DNA from: Phenylobacterium sp. LH3H17
Lineage (GTDB): Bacteria > Pseudomonadota > Alphaproteobacteria > Caulobacterales > Caulobacteraceae
Assembly: GCF_024298925.1 (NCBI RefSeq)
Contig: NZ_CP101283.1
Span: 2,671,001 to 2,735,000, forward strand
Length of the DNA: 64,000 bases
Direction of reading: 5' to 3'
Positions 25,480 through 34,599 of the stretch are shown one piece after another (position 1 is the first letter of the stretch; the number at the start of each line of letters is the position of its first letter). Position numbers and translations under genes: made by a program. The notes under the pieces were generated by a model. The model did no database searches. It saw only the letters and a program-made list of their open reading frames with translations, and was not told where the DNA came from.

Positions 25480-27642
25480 ATGGTCAGCTTCCAACGCCGT
25501 TTGCGGCATGTCTTGCTCACGTCGGTCTCGCTGGCCTGCGCGGCCGCCACGGCCCACGCCCAGGCCCCGGCGGTCGAGATTCAGACCGTCGAGGAACTGA
25601 TCGTCACCGCCCAGAAGCGGTCGGAAAACCTACAGGACGTGCCGATCTCGATCACGGCGATCTCGGGCGACACGCTCGCGAAGTCCGGCGTCACCAACCT
25701 GGACAACCTGCAACGCCTGGCGCCAGGCCTGACCATCTCGTCGGTGGGCTCGGGCTTCGTCAGCTACACCTATCTGCGCGGCGGCGGCACCAACCAGATC
25801 GACGCCGGCTCCGACCCCTCGGTCGCCTACTTCATCGACGAAGTGTACATCGGCGGCACGGCCGGCCTGCAGTTCGACCTGTTCGACATCGACCGGGTGG
25901 AGGTACTGAAGGGCCCGCAGGGCACCCTGTTCGGCCGCAACGCCGCGGCCGGCGCCATCAGCATCGCCACCAAGCGCCCGTCGGAAACCTTCGCCGGCAA
26001 CCTCAGCGCCGAGGTCGGCAACTACAACGCCGTCACCCTGCGCGGCGGGATCACCGGCCCGATCAGCGACAACCTGCTCTACCGCCTGTCGGTGGGGGTG
26101 AAGCGCCGGGACGGCTTCACCGACAACCTGGCCGGGACCGGCGAGGTGGGCGACATCAAGAGCTACGGCGCCCGGGGCCAACTGGAGTGGGTGTTCGAGG
26201 ACGGCTCGTTCCTGCTGACCACCGAGGCCCTGCGCGGCCGCAACGGCATGACCAACCAGTTCCTGGCGACGACCAACAAGACCGGCCTGGTCTCGGCGGC
26301 AGCCATCGCCGCCCTGCCCCCCGGCGAGAGCTTCTACAAGCACTACTACAACGTCGCCGGCTACGAGGATCAGGACCTGGGCGCGGTCACCGGCCGCCTG
26401 GAGCTGGCCACGCCTCTGGGCGACCTGACCTCGATCACCGCCTATCGCCAGAACCTGTTCGCCCGGTTGCAGGACCAGGACGGGACCGTCGCGGCCTCGT
26501 TCCAACTGCAGTCCAAGGAGCGCAACCGCACCTTCAGCCAGGAGATCCGGCTGGCCAACGAGGTGGGCGAGAATTTCCGCTGGATCGCGGGGCTCTACTA
26601 TTTCCACGGCGACAGCCGCCAGCGCTTCGACGTGACCACCGGCCCGGCCTTCCCCGTGCCCGTCGCCCAGAACGCGGTGCGCTTCGACGCCTCGGAGATC
26701 GTCACCAAGAGCTACGCCCTGTTCGGCCAGGCGACCTATGACTTCACCCCGGAGCTCAGCCTGACGGTGGGCGGCCGCTACACCAACGACCGCAAGGAGA
26801 ACCAGCGGACGGTGAAGGGCCTGGGCCCGGCGTTCTCGGTGAACCCGGAGGCCAAGTGGGACTCCTTCGACCCCGCGGTGACCCTGGACTATGCGGTCAC
26901 CCCGGACATCATGGCCTACGCCTCCTATCGGAGGGGCTTCAAGAGCGGCGGGTTCCAGACCCTGCTGCCGGCCACCGCGGCCATCGCCGGCGCGCCATTC
27001 CTGCCCGAGCAGGTCACCTCCTACGAGATCGGCCTGAAGACCGCCTGGTTCGAACGCCGGCTGATCGCCAACGCCGCCCTCTACCGCTCCGACATCACCG
27101 ACCAGCAGATCCTGCGGATCACGGGGCCCGCCCTGCAGACCATCGACAACGCCGGCGAGACCCGCACCGACGGCCTGGACCTGTCGATCAACGCCCGTCC
27201 GATCCCCGAGCTGCGGCTGGGGGCGGACATGACCTTCCAGACCGCGCGCTTCGATGTCTACGACAACGCCGGCGCCGCCAGCTTCAAGGGCCATTCCCAG
27301 CTCCGGTCGCCAGACTTCATGGGAGCGTTCAGCGCCGAGTACGACATCGAGCTCGGCGACCAGGGCAAACTGACCCTGCGCGGCGAGTACCTAGTGCGCT
27401 CCAGGACCTTCTTCGACGCCGCCAACACCCGCGTCGATGGGACCTATCAGCCGGGCTACGGCCTGGTGAACGCCCGGGCGACCTATGCGCCGGGCGAGGG
27501 CGACTGGCAGGTCTCGGTCTGGGGCAAGAACCTGGGCGACGAGGAATATTTCCGCAACCTGACGCCTAGCGGCGCCACCAGCCTGGGCGTGCCCGGCGAC
27601 CCGCTGACCTTCGGCGTCACCCTGGACGTGAACTTCCGATGA
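25480..27642 (+). CDS. TonB-dependent outer-membrane receptor
   Basis: 720 residues with a signal peptide ending at AHAQ (residue ~28). Plug: VEELIVTAQKRSENLQDVPI, IDRVEVLKGPQGTLFGRNAA; barrel terminates in TLDVNFR. ATG 25480 follows GAGGGGGAAACC, a leader also seen before other receptors in this window. The stop overlaps the following FAH-family gene by 4 bp, so receptor and enzymes form one operon. An aromatic or other acidic carbon compound is the probable cargo, judged from the neighbours. Confidence 0.95.
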   Translation: MVSFQRRLRHVLLTSVSLACAAATAHAQAPAVEIQTVEELIVTAQKRSENLQDVPISITAISGDTLAKSGVTNLDNLQRLAPGLTISSVGSGFVSYTYLRGGGTNQIDAGSDPSVAYFIDEVYIGGTAGLQFDLFDIDRVEVLKGPQGTLFGRNAAAGAISIATKRPSETFAGNLSAEVGNYNAVTLRGGITGPISDNLLYRLSVGVKRRDGFTDNLAGTGEVGDIKSYGARGQLEWVFEDGSFLLTTEALRGRNGMTNQFLATTNKTGLVSAAAIAALPPGESFYKHYYNVAGYEDQDLGAVTGRLELATPLGDLTSITAYRQNLFARLQDQDGTVAASFQLQSKERNRTFSQEIRLANEVGENFRWIAGLYYFHGDSRQRFDVTTGPAFPVPVAQNAVRFDASEIVTKSYALFGQATYDFTPELSLTVGGRYTNDRKENQRTVKGLGPAFSVNPEAKWDSFDPAVTLDYAVTPDIMAYASYRRGFKSGGFQTLLPATAAIAGAPFLPEQVTSYEIGLKTAWFERRLIANAALYRSDITDQQILRITGPALQTIDNAGETRTDGLDLSINARPIPELRLGADMTFQTARFDVYDNAGAASFKGHSQLRSPDFMGAFSAEYDIELGDQGKLTLRGEYLVRSRTFFDAANTRVDGTYQPGYGLVNARATYAPGEGDWQVSVWGKNLGDEEYFRNLTPSGATSLGVPGDPLTFGVTLDVNFR

Positions 27643-28601
27643 AACTGGTGACCTTCGAGACCGGCGCGGAGCGCAAGCTCGGCGCCCTGGTGGGCGACGA
27701 CCGGGTGCTCGACCTGGCCGCCGCGGCGGCCGACCCTGCCTTCGCCTCCATGCAGGCGCTGATCGAGGCCGGCGAACGCGCCTTGGACAGGGCCCGCGGC
27801 CTGGCCGCCCAGCAGCCGGATCGCGCGATCCTCCCCTTGAGCGGGGTCCGGCTGCTGGCGCCCCTGCCCCGTCCGATCCGGCTGCGCGACTGCAGCCTGT
27901 TCCTGGCGCACATGGAAAAGGCCCTGGCCAAGTGGGCCCAAAGCCTAGCCGAGGCCGAGCCCGACCCGAAGGCGGCGCTGGAAGCCCTGATGGCCACCGG
28001 CAAGTACAGCCTGAAGCAGATCTTCCGCGACCAGGTCATCTACTACAACGGCGACCATCTAGCGGTGAGCGGCCCGGGCCAGGATATCGTCTGGCCGAGC
28101 TATTCCGAGTGGATGGACTATGAGCTGGAGTGGGCCTGCGTGATCGGTCCCGGCGGCCATGACATCAAGGCCGCCGACGCGGCCAAGCACATCTTCGGCT
28201 ACACCATCTTCAACGACTGGTCGGCCCGGGACGTCCAGCTTCCGGTGATGGACGCCAATCTTGGCCCCGGCGAGGGCAAGGACTTCGCCGCCGGCAACGG
28301 CCTGGGCCCCTGCATCGTCACTCCCGACGAGTTGCCCGACCCCTATGCGCTCACCATGACCGCGCGGGTGAACGGCGAGGAATGGTCGCGGGGCTCCACC
28401 TCCACCATGCACCACAGCTTCGAGGACGCCGTCGTCCAGTTCAGCCGCGAGAAGCCGCTGCACGCCGGCGAGGTGATCGGGTCGGGCACGGTGCTGTCGG
28501 GCTGCGGCTTCGAGCTGGGCCGCAGGCTCGCCGACGGTGACCTGGTGGAGCTCGAGATCGAACATATCGGCGTCCTCGCCAACCGCGTCGTGCGGCGCTG
28601 A
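27639..28601 (+). CDS. Fumarylacetoacetate hydrolase-family protein
   Basis: 320 residues. The C-terminal FAH fold (from ~residue 95) shows EWACVIGPGGHDI, the metal-binding FGYTIFNDWSARDVQ, GKDFAAGNGLGPC and the late GEVIGSGTVLSGCGFELGR. These are hallmarks of the FAH superfamily, whose members hydrolyse or decarboxylate beta-diketo acids in aromatic ring degradation using Mg/Ca. The N-terminal ~60 residues are the usual small domain. It is coupled to the receptor gene by ATGA and followed by a cupin and a ligase. The exact substrate is open. Confidence 0.92.
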   Translation: MKLVTFETGAERKLGALVGDDRVLDLAAAAADPAFASMQALIEAGERALDRARGLAAQQPDRAILPLSGVRLLAPLPRPIRLRDCSLFLAHMEKALAKWAQSLAEAEPDPKAALEALMATGKYSLKQIFRDQVIYYNGDHLAVSGPGQDIVWPSYSEWMDYELEWACVIGPGGHDIKAADAAKHIFGYTIFNDWSARDVQLPVMDANLGPGEGKDFAAGNGLGPCIVTPDELPDPYALTMTARVNGEEWSRGSTSTMHHSFEDAVVQFSREKPLHAGEVIGSGTVLSGCGFELGRRLADGDLVELEIEHIGVLANRVVRR

Positions 28602-28627
28602 ACCCCATTACCGAGGAGAGTATTCCC

Positions 28628-29161
28628 ATGCCCCGCGACATCCGCCGCATCGTCACCGGCCACGACGCCCAGGGACGTTCCAACATCACCTTCAACGGCC
28701 CGGCGCTGAACCTGATGGAGAGCCCCGGCTGGCCCGGCTCGCGGCTCAGCGAGCTGTGGGTGACGGAGGAGATGCCGGTCGACAACACCGGTCTGGTCGA
28801 CCGCGGCGCGCGGCCGATCCGCCACGACCCGACGCCGGGCGGCACCATCTTCCGCGTGGTGGAGATCCCGCCGGAGAGCCAGAGCAAGATCGACACGGCG
28901 GCCACCTTCGCCGACCTGGGCAGCACCCATGTGCCCAGCGCCGAGGACACCGCCAAGCACCCGACCATGCACGTCACGGACTCGGTGGACTACCTGGTGG
29001 TGATCTCGGGCGAGATGCACATGGTGATGGAGGACGGCGAGGTGCTGCTGCAGCCCGGCGACTGCATCGTCCAGCGGGGCACCAAGCACGCCTGGAGCAA
29101 CCGCGGGACCGAGCCCTGCCTGCTGGCCGCCATCCTGGTCGACGCCAAGCCGGCGCTCTGA
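28628..29161 (+). CDS. Cupin-domain protein
   Basis: 177 residues. The cupin barrel is in the C-terminal half: DYLVVISGEMHMVMEDGE, LLQPGDCIVQRGTKHAWSN. The second metal histidine is present in TKHAW, while the first motif carries a shortened GEMHM, so metal binding is likely but not certain. Related proteins sit in gentisate/salicylate-type and other catabolic clusters as isomerases or dioxygenase-like enzymes. GAGGAG precedes the start. Located between the FAH protein and an acyl-CoA synthetase. Confidence 0.85.
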   Translation: MPRDIRRIVTGHDAQGRSNITFNGPALNLMESPGWPGSRLSELWVTEEMPVDNTGLVDRGARPIRHDPTPGGTIFRVVEIPPESQSKIDTAATFADLGSTHVPSAEDTAKHPTMHVTDSVDYLVVISGEMHMVMEDGEVLLQPGDCIVQRGTKHAWSNRGTEPCLLAAILVDAKPAL

Positions 29162-29171
29162 GGCGTTCGCG

Positions 29172-30716
29172 GTGCGGCTGATCGACTATTTCCGACAGGG
29201 CTTGCGCCGCGATCCCGGGCGGACGGCCTTCATCGACGGGGAGACCCGGGTGACCTGGGCCGAGACCGAGGTACGGGTGGAGGCCATCGCCTCGGCCCTG
29301 GCGGCCTCGGACCTCTGGGCCGGCTGCCGGATCGCGGTCTACAGCCCCAACGACGCCATGGCGTTCACGGTGATCCTGGGCGCGTTTCGCCTGGGAGCCG
29401 TCTGGGCGCCGACTAACGCCCGCAACAGCGCCGTGGCCAACCAGCACTGGCTGACCCTGTCGGGCTGCCAGGCGCTGTTCTACCATTCCAGCCTGGAGGC
29501 CGAGGCCCTGGCCCTGGCGCCGATCCTCCAGGCGCCGGGCCTGCTGGTCTGCCTGGACCGCGCCGGATCGGCCGGGGCGCCGTCGCTGGAGAGCTTCCTG
29601 ACCCGTGGCGGGGACCCCGCGCCCGAGCCGCCGGACGGCCCCGACGTCCTGGCCAGCCTGTTCCCCACCGGCGGCACCACCGGGCTTTCCAAGGCCGCGC
29701 AGTGGACGCTCCGCACCTGGGAAGCCCTGATCGGCGCCTTCTGGCAGTGCATGCCATCCGTGACGCCGCCGGTGCACCTGGTGGCCGGACCCATGACCCA
29801 TGCCGCCGGCGGCCTGGCGCTCTGCTCCCTGCCGGGCGGGGCGACGAACGTCATCCTACGCAAGCCGGCGCCGGAGCTGATCCTGGACGCCATCGAGCGG
29901 CACGGGGTGACCCACCTCTACCTGCCGCCGACCCTGATCTACGCCCTGTTGGACCATCCGGGCGTGCGGGAGCGGGACTTCTCCTCGCTCAAATACCTGG
30001 TGGTGGCCGCCTCCCCCATCGCGCCGGCCAAGCTGCGCGAGGCCATGGAGGTGTTCGGGCCGGCGGTCTGCCAGTGCTACGGACAGGCCGAGGCCCCGAT
30101 GTTCCTGACCTTCCTGCACAGCGCCGATCTGATCGAGGGGCCCGACGAACGGTGGTCGAGCTGCGGGCGTCCGACGCTCGGCGTGCGGGTGGAGATCATG
30201 GGGCCGGACGGGGAGATCCTGGGACCTCGCCAGCGCGGCGAGATCGTCTGCCAGGGCAGCCTGGCGATGAGCGGCTACCTGGGCGACCCGCAGGCGACGG
30301 CCGAGGTCTCCCACCACGGCTGGCGCCACACCGGCGACCTCGGCTACCGCGACGAGCAGGGCTTCGTCTACATCGTCGACCGGGCCAAGGACATGATCAT
30401 CTCCGGCGGCTTCAACGTGTTCTCCGCTGAGGTGGAGCAGGTGATCCTGGAGCACCCGGCGATCCTCGACTGCGCCGTGGTCGGCGTGCCGGACGCCAAG
30501 TGGGGCGAGGCGGTGAAGGCCGTGGTGGAGCTCAAGGCCGGCGCGGCTCTCGATCCCGCCGAACTGATCGCCCTGGTCCGCGCCAAGCTGGGCCCGGTCC
30601 ACGCCCCCAAGACCGTCGAGGTCTGGGACGCCCTCCCCCGCAGCCCCGCCGGCAAGGTGGTGAAGAAGGAGATCCGCGACCGTTACTGGGCCGGCGCCGA
30701 TCGGCAGGTGGGATAA
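29172..30716 (+). CDS. AMP-forming acyl-CoA synthetase
   Basis: 514 residues from GTG 29172, ten bases after the cupin gene. Motifs: LFPTGGTTGLSKAA (P-loop), YGQAEAPMFL (A5), HHGWRHTGDLGY (A7), DRAKDMIISGGFNVFSAEVE (A8) and the catalytic lysine in SPAGKVVKKEIR. Closest by feel to long-chain/aryl-CoA ligases of the AliA/FadD group. It ends the operon that begins with the receptor at 25480. Activation of an imported acid, or of a cleavage product made by the FAH protein, is inferred. Confidence 0.92.
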   Translation: MRLIDYFRQGLRRDPGRTAFIDGETRVTWAETEVRVEAIASALAASDLWAGCRIAVYSPNDAMAFTVILGAFRLGAVWAPTNARNSAVANQHWLTLSGCQALFYHSSLEAEALALAPILQAPGLLVCLDRAGSAGAPSLESFLTRGGDPAPEPPDGPDVLASLFPTGGTTGLSKAAQWTLRTWEALIGAFWQCMPSVTPPVHLVAGPMTHAAGGLALCSLPGGATNVILRKPAPELILDAIERHGVTHLYLPPTLIYALLDHPGVRERDFSSLKYLVVAASPIAPAKLREAMEVFGPAVCQCYGQAEAPMFLTFLHSADLIEGPDERWSSCGRPTLGVRVEIMGPDGEILGPRQRGEIVCQGSLAMSGYLGDPQATAEVSHHGWRHTGDLGYRDEQGFVYIVDRAKDMIISGGFNVFSAEVEQVILEHPAILDCAVVGVPDAKWGEAVKAVVELKAGAALDPAELIALVRAKLGPVHAPKTVEVWDALPRSPAGKVVKKEIRDRYWAGADRQVG

Positions 30717-31221
30717 CTCCTCCCCCCGCTGCCGATCGCCGAAGCGCGAGGAGGTCGCCCAAACGAACCTAGCTGACATGCTCGAGGAGCTGAGGATGCT
30801 CGCCGAAGAGACCCCCGGCCTGCAGATGTTCGTTGCCTGTGCGCCTCGGCATTCTTGCGATCCTTGATCCCAGCGATCGGACCGCTGGGCATCCGCACTT
30901 CGACCAGTGTTTCGAAGTGCGGGATCTCGCCGACGACAGCGGCGAAAGCCGCACAGCCGTGATCGTCAGAGTTCCGGGCAATCGCCGCACGCATTCCGAT
31001 CGTGCCATGCCGAGCACCGATACAGTCTAGGCGAGGATCCGCACGCGGCCGCAGACGAACGCCGCCGCTCCGGTCGCCCAGGTGCGGACATTCCCAACGT
31101 ACGAGATGAGTCAGGAGCTCGCCTTCGCCGGCCGGTCCGCCAGGCTGCCCCGAAGCGGACCTTGCGACCTTCGCCTTAGAGCCCCAAGTGGACGCAGGTT
31201 CGAACTGGTGGACTTTCCCCC
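30717..31221. other. Non-coding stretch with dispersed motifs and transposase debris
   Basis: No supported gene. Motif copies lie at 31083-31095 (TGCGGACATTCCC) and 31152-31162 (GAAGCGGACCT). The minus strand from about 30820 to 30990 reads like an old coding frame (NSDDHGCAAFAAVVGEI, then TLVEVRMPSGPIAGIKDR) but no family could be assigned. The right border is the IS6 transposase fragment. Confidence 0.4.
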
Positions 31222-31460
31222 CATCCTCCGAAACCGCTTCATCGCCCGCTCTCCTCGTCGGAAGGGCTGGTGTGAGTTCTCCGCCCTGAGCCAGCGGCCC
31301 ACCTCCTGGCGATCGGCAGCGCCGATCTCCTTCATGGCGGCGCCGGAAGATTGCAGATCGTCGGCGACGGCCGTCTCGGGTCGGCCATGGCGCTTCATCG
31401 CGCGCTTGATGAAGGCGAGGGCGACCGTACTATCCCGCGCGACTTCGGTGAACCTACATT
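31222..31460 (-). pseudogene. IS6-family transposase remnant
   Basis: The minus strand from ~31460 to 31222 encodes the C-terminal part of an IS6-family DDE transposase: FTEVARDSTVALAFIKRAMKRHGRPE, ADDLQSSGAAMKEIGAADRQEVGRWL (long strings broken here), then RAENSHQPFRRGERAMKRFRRM. The typical GRWLNNRAENSH is shortened to GRWLRAENSH, a two-residue loss at the DDE glutamate region. A stop lies just upstream of FTE and homology ends abruptly at the right-hand RRM. No terminal inverted repeats or target duplications were seen, so it is an old fragment. Confidence 0.8.
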
Positions 31461-31478
31461 AGACGACGATGGCGAGCG

Positions 31479-32132
31479 TCACGTGGGGCCGTTCGTACCT
31501 CGTCCCGGTCGCGGGTCGACAATCGAAGTGGAGCCGCCTGAGCCGGCCCTGATCGCGTCTAACCAGAGATCGAACATCGCCCGCTGTCGTTTCGGCGATA
31601 TCCTGCCGACGCCTAAAAGCACCTGGACGCCGATCCCATCCACAAGTGCGATCAGGGCCTCCGCGGCTTGGCGCGGGTCGACCTCCGGCGCGAGGTCGCC
31701 TTCAAGCTGCGCGCGCGACAGTAGGCGCTCGAGCCGCGAGCGCCATTCGTCGTAACGCAGGCGCATCACGCGGGCGACGTCGTCGTCGTAGCTGGATCGC
31801 TCCCAATAGCCCACCCAGATGCGCCAGTAGCCCCGGGTCTCTGGGGTGAGCGGCAGGGCAAGCGCCACGACCTTGCGGATCGCGTCCAGAGTGGGATGGG
31901 TCTTCTCTGCCCGCTCCATACGGTCGCGCACCAGGGTGGCGGAGTGCTCCGAGGCTTCAATTAGGAGCTGGTCCTTGGAGTGGAAATAGTGGGTTAGGGC
32001 GCCCGTGGTGAACCCCGCCTCCTTCGCCACAGCGCGAACGGTCAGCCCGACGATGCCGTCGCGCATAATTACCCGCAGGGCCGCCGCGGCGAAGATCTCC
32101 CGCCTTTGATTGTGATCGACCGCCCGGCCCAT
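31479..32132 (-). CDS. TetR-family regulator (BetI-like)
   Basis: 217 residues from ATG 32132. The HTH is at ~residues 10-58 (REIFAAAALRVIMRDGIVGLTV, AKEAGFTTGALTHYFHSKDQLL). The ligand domain has YWRIWVGYWERS and the BetI-like AAEALIALVDGIGVQVLLG. It is divergent from the receptor/VOC/cyclase operon. The sequence TAACGTCCGTTA stands between them, and the near-identical TAACAGACGTTA lies before the monooxygenase gene at 36150, so a small regulon of both units is inferred. Confidence 0.92.
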   Translation of the reverse strand: MGRAVDHNQRREIFAAAALRVIMRDGIVGLTVRAVAKEAGFTTGALTHYFHSKDQLLIEASEHSATLVRDRMERAEKTHPTLDAIRKVVALALPLTPETRGYWRIWVGYWERSSYDDDVARVMRLRYDEWRSRLERLLSRAQLEGDLAPEVDPRQAAEALIALVDGIGVQVLLGVGRISPKRQRAMFDLWLDAIRAGSGGSTSIVDPRPGRGTNGPT

Positions 32133-32229
32133 TCTCGCCCCACCCCTGCCCGGACACGTCTGCCCCAGGCCGTTCGTGCCTGGCAAGCGCCACGAACCGG
32201 GAGGCATCGATAACGGATCAGCGGATATA

Positions 32230-32277
32230 TAACGTCCGTTACGTACACGCTTCCGATCTACAGAACATGTGTTATGT
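32230..32277. promoter_or_regulatory. TetR operator between the regulator and the receptor at 32343
   Basis: TAACGTCCGTTA (32230-32241) is an imperfect palindrome whose reverse complement, TAACGGACGTTA, differs at one position from the site at 36119-36130. A further half-site GTTATGT is at 32271-32277, and TATGTT (32273-32278) could be a -10. The fuller flanks TAACGGA (32212 region) and TCCGTTA give a wider inverted repeat. Confidence 0.6.
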
Positions 32278-32342
32278 TTTGTCGAACGGCGGGAGGCGCG
32301 GCCGCAGGCCCGGATGACCCACCGACTTCGAGGGGGAACACT

Positions 32343-34589
32343 ATGGGCCGCTTCAACCGCGCTGCTTTGCTATGCGTTTCCACTCTGGCCGGCGTCAGTC
32401 TGCCCCACCCTGTTCTCGCGCAGGAAGCGGCGGCGCCTAGCAACCTCATCGACGAGCTGATCGTCACCGCCCAGAAGCGGGAGGAGAACGCCCAGACGGT
32501 CCCTATCGCGTTGACCGCGCTGGACGGCGACAGCCTGCAGCGCCAGGGGGTGAGCGGCTTCCAGGACCTGTCCACCCGGGTGCCGTCGCTGCGGTTCGGA
32601 TCCGGGGTCACCGGCGGAGAGAACGTCATCACGCTGCGCGGGGTCGGCAGCCAGAACACCACGTCGGGCGGCGACTCCCCCGTCGCCTACAGCCTCGACG
32701 GCGTCTACCTGGCCCGGACCACCTCGGTGGACCCGGAGTTCTTCGACATCCAGCGGATCGAGGTGCTGCGCGGGCCGCAGGGCACGCTCTACGGGCGCAA
32801 CTCCGTTGGCGGGTCGGTGAACGTGATCACCAAGCACCCGACCGCCGAACTCGGCGGCCATGCCGATGCGCTTCTTGGCAACTACGACGCCCGCATCGCC
32901 CGGGCCTGGGTGAACGTGCCGATCTTCCAGGATGGCGAGCGATATGCGGCGGTCCGCCTCAGCGGCGTGAAGGCCGAGCACGATGGCTACCAGGAGAACC
33001 TGTTTAAGGGTCCCGGAGCCACCAACAACGCCGACGGCCAGGACTTCTGGATGCTGCGCGGCCAGGTCTATTGGCAGCTCTCCGAGCAGGCCGACTTCCT
33101 CTTGATCGCCGCCGCCTCGTCGAACGGCGATCCGGTGGCCACCAAGACCCGCTGGGAGCTGGCGCCGGCCCGCTACGTCGGCGCCCAGCCCTACCTCAGA
33201 GATCCGCGCAAGGTGCGCAAGAACACGCCCGAGACCTTCGACCAGGACGGCCGCTTCGCCGCGGCCACCTTCAACTTCGACGCAGGCTTCGCCACCTTCA
33301 CTTCAGTGACCGGCTATGCCTCGGGCAAGTGGGCCCAATCCAACGATCCGGATGCCTCAGAGCTGACGATCGCCACCAACCCCTACTGGACGCTCGACCA
33401 CTTCCAGTGGTCGCAGGAGATCCGGCTGGCCTCCAACCCTTCGGACCGCCCCCTCTCCTGGATCGTCGGCGGCTTCTACTTCCGGGAAAAGGTTGGTCAG
33501 ACGTTCCAGTACATCGACACCGGCCTGAACTCGGCCGCCCCTTTCACCGACACCTTCGTCTTCACCAACGGCGGCATCTACAAGACCGAGTCCTACGCTC
33601 CGTTCGGCCAGATCGACTTCGACTTCGCCAAGACCGGCTCGGGCGTCCCGCTCACCTTGACCCTGGGCCTGCGGCACACCAAGGACTCCAAGAAGGGCTT
33701 CGATTTCCTCGACTTCCGGCTGCCGCGGCTGGGTCTGGCCTTCCCCGCCTCCAAGAATTTCGACGAAAGCTGGACAGAGACCACCGGCAAGATCGGCGCA
33801 GCCTATCAGGTCAGTCCCGACCTGATGCTCTACGCAAGCGCCTCGAAGGGCTACCTTTCCGGCGGCGGATTGGTGGGCAACTTTCCGGGCATCTACCAGC
33901 CCGAGACGGTCAAGGCCTACGAGGCCGGTTTCAAGGCCACCCTGATGGAGCGCCGGCTGCTCTTCAACGCCGCAGCCTACCATCAGGACATCAAGGACAT
34001 GCAGGTGTTCGTGCAGGACATCACCGGCTCGCGCATCGACAACGCCGGCCAAGCGACCGTGAGGGGCGTGGAGGTGGAGATGATCGCCACGCCCGTAAAC
34101 GGCCTGCGCCTGAATGCGTCGGTTGCCCTGACCGACGCCGAGTACGACGAGTACATCACCATCAACAACCGCTTCTCGACCCCCGGGCCGGGCTGCAACT
34201 CAACCACCCGACTGTGCGACTTCTCTGGCAAACGGATGGTGCAGACGCCCAAGCACACCCTCAACATGGGCGCCCAGTACGCCTTCGAGACGGCATTCGG
34301 CCAGGTCACCCCGCGGATCGACGTGTTCAATTCCGGCGCCCTCTACTTCCTGTCCGCCAACTCCCCGCTCGAACGGCAGAAGGGCTACACCCTTGTCGAT
34401 GTGAACGTGACCTACCGCGCGCCGGAGGGCCGCTGGACCCTGGAGGCTTTCGTCCGCAACGTCGGGGACAAGGACATCATCTCCAACGACGGCCTGCAGT
34501 CGAACACCATCGGCAACGGCTTCGGCCTGGACAACTACACCTACTATCCGCCGCGCACCTGGGGCGTGCGGGTGGGCGTGAACTTCTAG
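32343..34589 (+). CDS. TonB-dependent outer-membrane receptor
   Basis: 748 residues from ATG 32343, which follows GAGGGGGAACACT; the longer frame to 32274 lacks a ribosome site. Signal peptide ends at VLAQ. Plug: IDELIVTAQKREENAQTVPI, IQRIEVLRGPQGTLYGRNSVGG; barrel ends WGVRVGVNF. First gene of an operon with a VOC protein and a cyclase-family hydrolase under the divergent TetR regulator. Substrate unknown; neighbours suggest a cyclic ketone or phenolic compound. Confidence 0.95.
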   Translation: MGRFNRAALLCVSTLAGVSLPHPVLAQEAAAPSNLIDELIVTAQKREENAQTVPIALTALDGDSLQRQGVSGFQDLSTRVPSLRFGSGVTGGENVITLRGVGSQNTTSGGDSPVAYSLDGVYLARTTSVDPEFFDIQRIEVLRGPQGTLYGRNSVGGSVNVITKHPTAELGGHADALLGNYDARIARAWVNVPIFQDGERYAAVRLSGVKAEHDGYQENLFKGPGATNNADGQDFWMLRGQVYWQLSEQADFLLIAAASSNGDPVATKTRWELAPARYVGAQPYLRDPRKVRKNTPETFDQDGRFAAATFNFDAGFATFTSVTGYASGKWAQSNDPDASELTIATNPYWTLDHFQWSQEIRLASNPSDRPLSWIVGGFYFREKVGQTFQYIDTGLNSAAPFTDTFVFTNGGIYKTESYAPFGQIDFDFAKTGSGVPLTLTLGLRHTKDSKKGFDFLDFRLPRLGLAFPASKNFDESWTETTGKIGAAYQVSPDLMLYASASKGYLSGGGLVGNFPGIYQPETVKAYEAGFKATLMERRLLFNAAAYHQDIKDMQVFVQDITGSRIDNAGQATVRGVEVEMIATPVNGLRLNASVALTDAEYDEYITINNRFSTPGPGCNSTTRLCDFSGKRMVQTPKHTLNMGAQYAFETAFGQVTPRIDVFNSGALYFLSANSPLERQKGYTLVDVNVTYRAPEGRWTLEAFVRNVGDKDIISNDGLQSNTIGNGFGLDNYTYYPPRTWGVRVGVNF

Positions 34590-34599
34590 GGAGCGGACC

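Noticed and set aside
25630-27294. 554-codon minus-strand frame opposite the TonB receptor
   Set aside because: Shadow of receptor codon structure; the receptor plug and barrel are unmistakable on the plus strand.
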